Shown: positions 62,994 through 64,000 of the stretch, one piece after another
How the letters are laid out: each line of letters begins with the position of its first letter
How positions within the stretch are numbered: the stretch's first letter is position 1
From: Rhodoferax sp. OV413
GTDB lineage: Bacteria; Pseudomonadota; Gammaproteobacteria; Burkholderiales; Burkholderiaceae_C
Length of the DNA stretch: 64,000 nucleotides
NCBI RefSeq assembly: GCF_900104385.1
Contig: NZ_FNJA01000001.1
Span: 408,386-472,385 of the forward strand
Reading direction: 5' to 3'
Notes under the pieces: model-generated
The model's input: only the letters and a program-made list of their open reading frames with translations
Database searches by the model: none
What the model was told of the DNA's origin: nothing
Program-made: the position numbers and the translations under genes

Positions 62994-64000
62994 TCACCCC
63001 CTTGTCACGATACGGATGCACAGCAAAAAAGTGACCGCCTGCAGCACGATGCCGAGCCGCGACAGCCACACATTCACCATCGAAAAGGGCAGCGATACCG
63101 TATGCCCCATGAGCGACAAATTCATATCCTGCATGCCTGATGCAGCACCTAAAAACTCTGTCTGATCAAACGAGCCAGACGAGAAATTTACAGTGGAATT
63201 TCCAGGTAGATCAGCCGTCTTGTCACCGTCCGCATTCGCCACCGCAGCAGCGTAAGCAGCCGATTCCGCACTGTCGGGAGGCTTCGCCAGGGAGCAGGCC
63301 GCTTGAAAAACATAGGTGGCTTGGGCGCACTGGACTGCATCGCCGGTACAGGCTGGCGCCGACCCACAAGCACCGGCAAAGGTCCCCTCTACTTCAGGCT
63401 TACATTGCGCCGAGCCCGGGTTTTCGGCGCAGTAGCTGGCCTGCGGAACGGTGGTAGTGGTGGTTTCGCCTGCTGACCCACCGCCGCCACCGCCACTGCC
63501 GCCCGTGGTTGTCGTAGTCGTGGTAGTCGTGGTGCACGTCGCACCGTCACAAGTGGTTGTAGACGTCTTGGTCCCCGTGCCATCCGTGGTAGTCGTGCCA
63601 TCGGGATTGGTGGTTGTTTCCGTTGTCGTCGTGCCACCGCCAGTGCTGGTTGTAGTGCCCGCAGTAACGCAAACAGACACACCGTTTACCTCCCCCGGCA
63701 CCTGCCCCTTTTTGCATGTGGATGGCGTGGAGGTGGTAGTGCCTGTGCCCGTCCCGGTGCAAGTCGTGCCGTCAGAAGTGAAAGGCCCATACACACACGA
63801 TTGCGTACCTGTGCCAGTGCCGCCACCTGTACCGCCCAGGCTACCCCGTATTACAAAGCCGGCGTAACAGGTGGTCAGGGCAGGCGTGCCGGTGTAGCAG
63901 AGAGGCGCGCCGATCAGGTTTAACGAGTCAGCAATGGTTTTAGCTTGCTTCGCTGCACTCTCTGTTTCCGTGAGCGGACCGGTGCAAGTCTCCCAAGCCG
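62994..64000 (-). CDS. pIII/TspB-like phage adhesin (partial, runs off the right edge)
   Basis: At least 335 codons are open to position 64000 without a stop. Seen N-to-C: Cys-bearing repeats (LCYTGTPALTTCYAGFVIRG), Gly/Thr linkers (GGTGGGTGTGTQS), a long Thr/Ser/Gly-rich tract with ten consecutive Thr and six consecutive Gly, a domain with six cysteines (YCAENPGSAQC; GACGSAPACTGDAVQC), and one C-terminal membrane helix (LSRLGIVLQAVTFLLCIRIV). The layout is that of the receptor-binding minor coat protein and TspB-like proteins. A GTG within it (63794) is not the true start. Confidence 0.82.
   Translation of the reverse strand, partial: AWETCTGPLTETESAAKQAKTIADSLNLIGAPLCYTGTPALTTCYAGFVIRGSLGGTGGGTGTGTQSCVYGPFTSDGTTCTGTGTGTTTSTPSTCKKGQVPGEVNGVSVCVTAGTTTSTGGGTTTTETTTNPDGTTTTDGTGTKTSTTTCDGATCTTTTTTTTTTGGSGGGGGGSAGETTTTTVPQASYCAENPGSAQCKPEVEGTFAGACGSAPACTGDAVQCAQATYVFQAACSLAKPPDSAESAAYAAAVANADGDKTADLPGNSTVNFSSGSFDQTEFLGAASGMQDMNLSLMGHTVSLPFSMVNVWLSRLGIVLQAVTFLLCIRIVTRG

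Larger units (their letters stand above)
59283..64000. mobile_element. Filamentous (Inovirus-type) prophage, left part
   Basis: Begins inside the TPP riboswitch and runs past the right edge. On the minus strand it encodes, in order of transcription, a pIII/TspB-like adhesin, a DUF2523 protein, Zot/pI, a hairpin-rich intergenic region, an HUH Rep, an RHH protein and a serine recombinase. The major coat protein, the single-strand binding protein and the right attachment site should lie beyond position 64000. The left boundary is estimated as 59276-59290. Confidence 0.85.

Noticed and set aside
63440-63660. Repetitive GTGGT/GTCGT tract resembling a tandem array
   Set aside because: It is the coding sequence of the Thr/Gly linker of the adhesin; there are no regular spacers, so it is not a CRISPR.

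Overview
The window looks like chromosome from a betaproteobacterium of the Comamonadaceae (Rhodoferax/Polaromonas-like). The basis is the dnaX-ybaB-recR cluster, the trxA-rho order, a ferredoxin-linked cysI-DUF934-cysH-cysD-cysN operon, the high GC content, PEP-CTERM/exosortase parts, and many copies of a roughly 48-bp dispersed repeat of a kind I associate with this family. The genus is an inference; no rRNA or tRNA gene is visible to fix it.

Left part (1-20 kb). A truncated NitT/TauT-type binding protein is followed by a nested inverted-repeat element, then recR, ybaB and dnaX on the minus strand. dnaX carries an A9 run followed by an early stop in both alternative frames and a perfect hairpin, a probable gamma/tau switch. 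Upstream lies a complete D-glucarate route (gudD-garL-garR-ttuD) with a LacI/GntR-like operator; the SRP RNA gene is divergent from it. An AT-rich stretch holds a THxN-type PEP-CTERM protein. Next come a 1231-aa patatin with a polytopic membrane insert, a DMT transporter, a GAF-GGDEF cyclase, a Tat lipoprotein with SLH and metallo-beta-lactamase parts, and an aroQ/TRAP pair divergent from an IclR regulator across a near-consensus IclR box.

Middle (20-50 kb). This holds a flavoprotein, a soluble hybrid two-component system, a globin, a roughly 560-bp noncoding element with terminal inverted repeats, and an AddAB-type helicase/nuclease pair split by MFS, HAD and LysR genes. It continues with trxA, rho and rpmE2, a membrane glycosyltransferase-like protein, and the phosphate regulon phoR-phoB-phoU-pstB-pstA-pstC-pstS. 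A Pho box lies between pstS and divergent ppx. A PEP-CTERM-associated acyltransferase follows.

Right part (50-64 kb). An assimilatory sulfate reduction operon (tauE-like, cysI, DUF934, cysH, cysD, cysN) ends with fdxA and a ferredoxin-NADP reductase, which probably feed electrons to CysI. After two small secreted proteins, a TPP riboswitch starts at about 59.21 kb on the plus strand but is cut off just after its conserved GAACCT. There a filamentous prophage (Inovirus-type) begins. It encodes a serine recombinase, an AT-hook/RHH protein, an HUH Rep, a hairpin-rich intergenic region, Zot/pI, a DUF2523 pVI-like protein and a pIII/TspB-like adhesin that runs off the right edge. The integration of a filamentous phage into a thiamine riboswitch is the most striking observation in the window.
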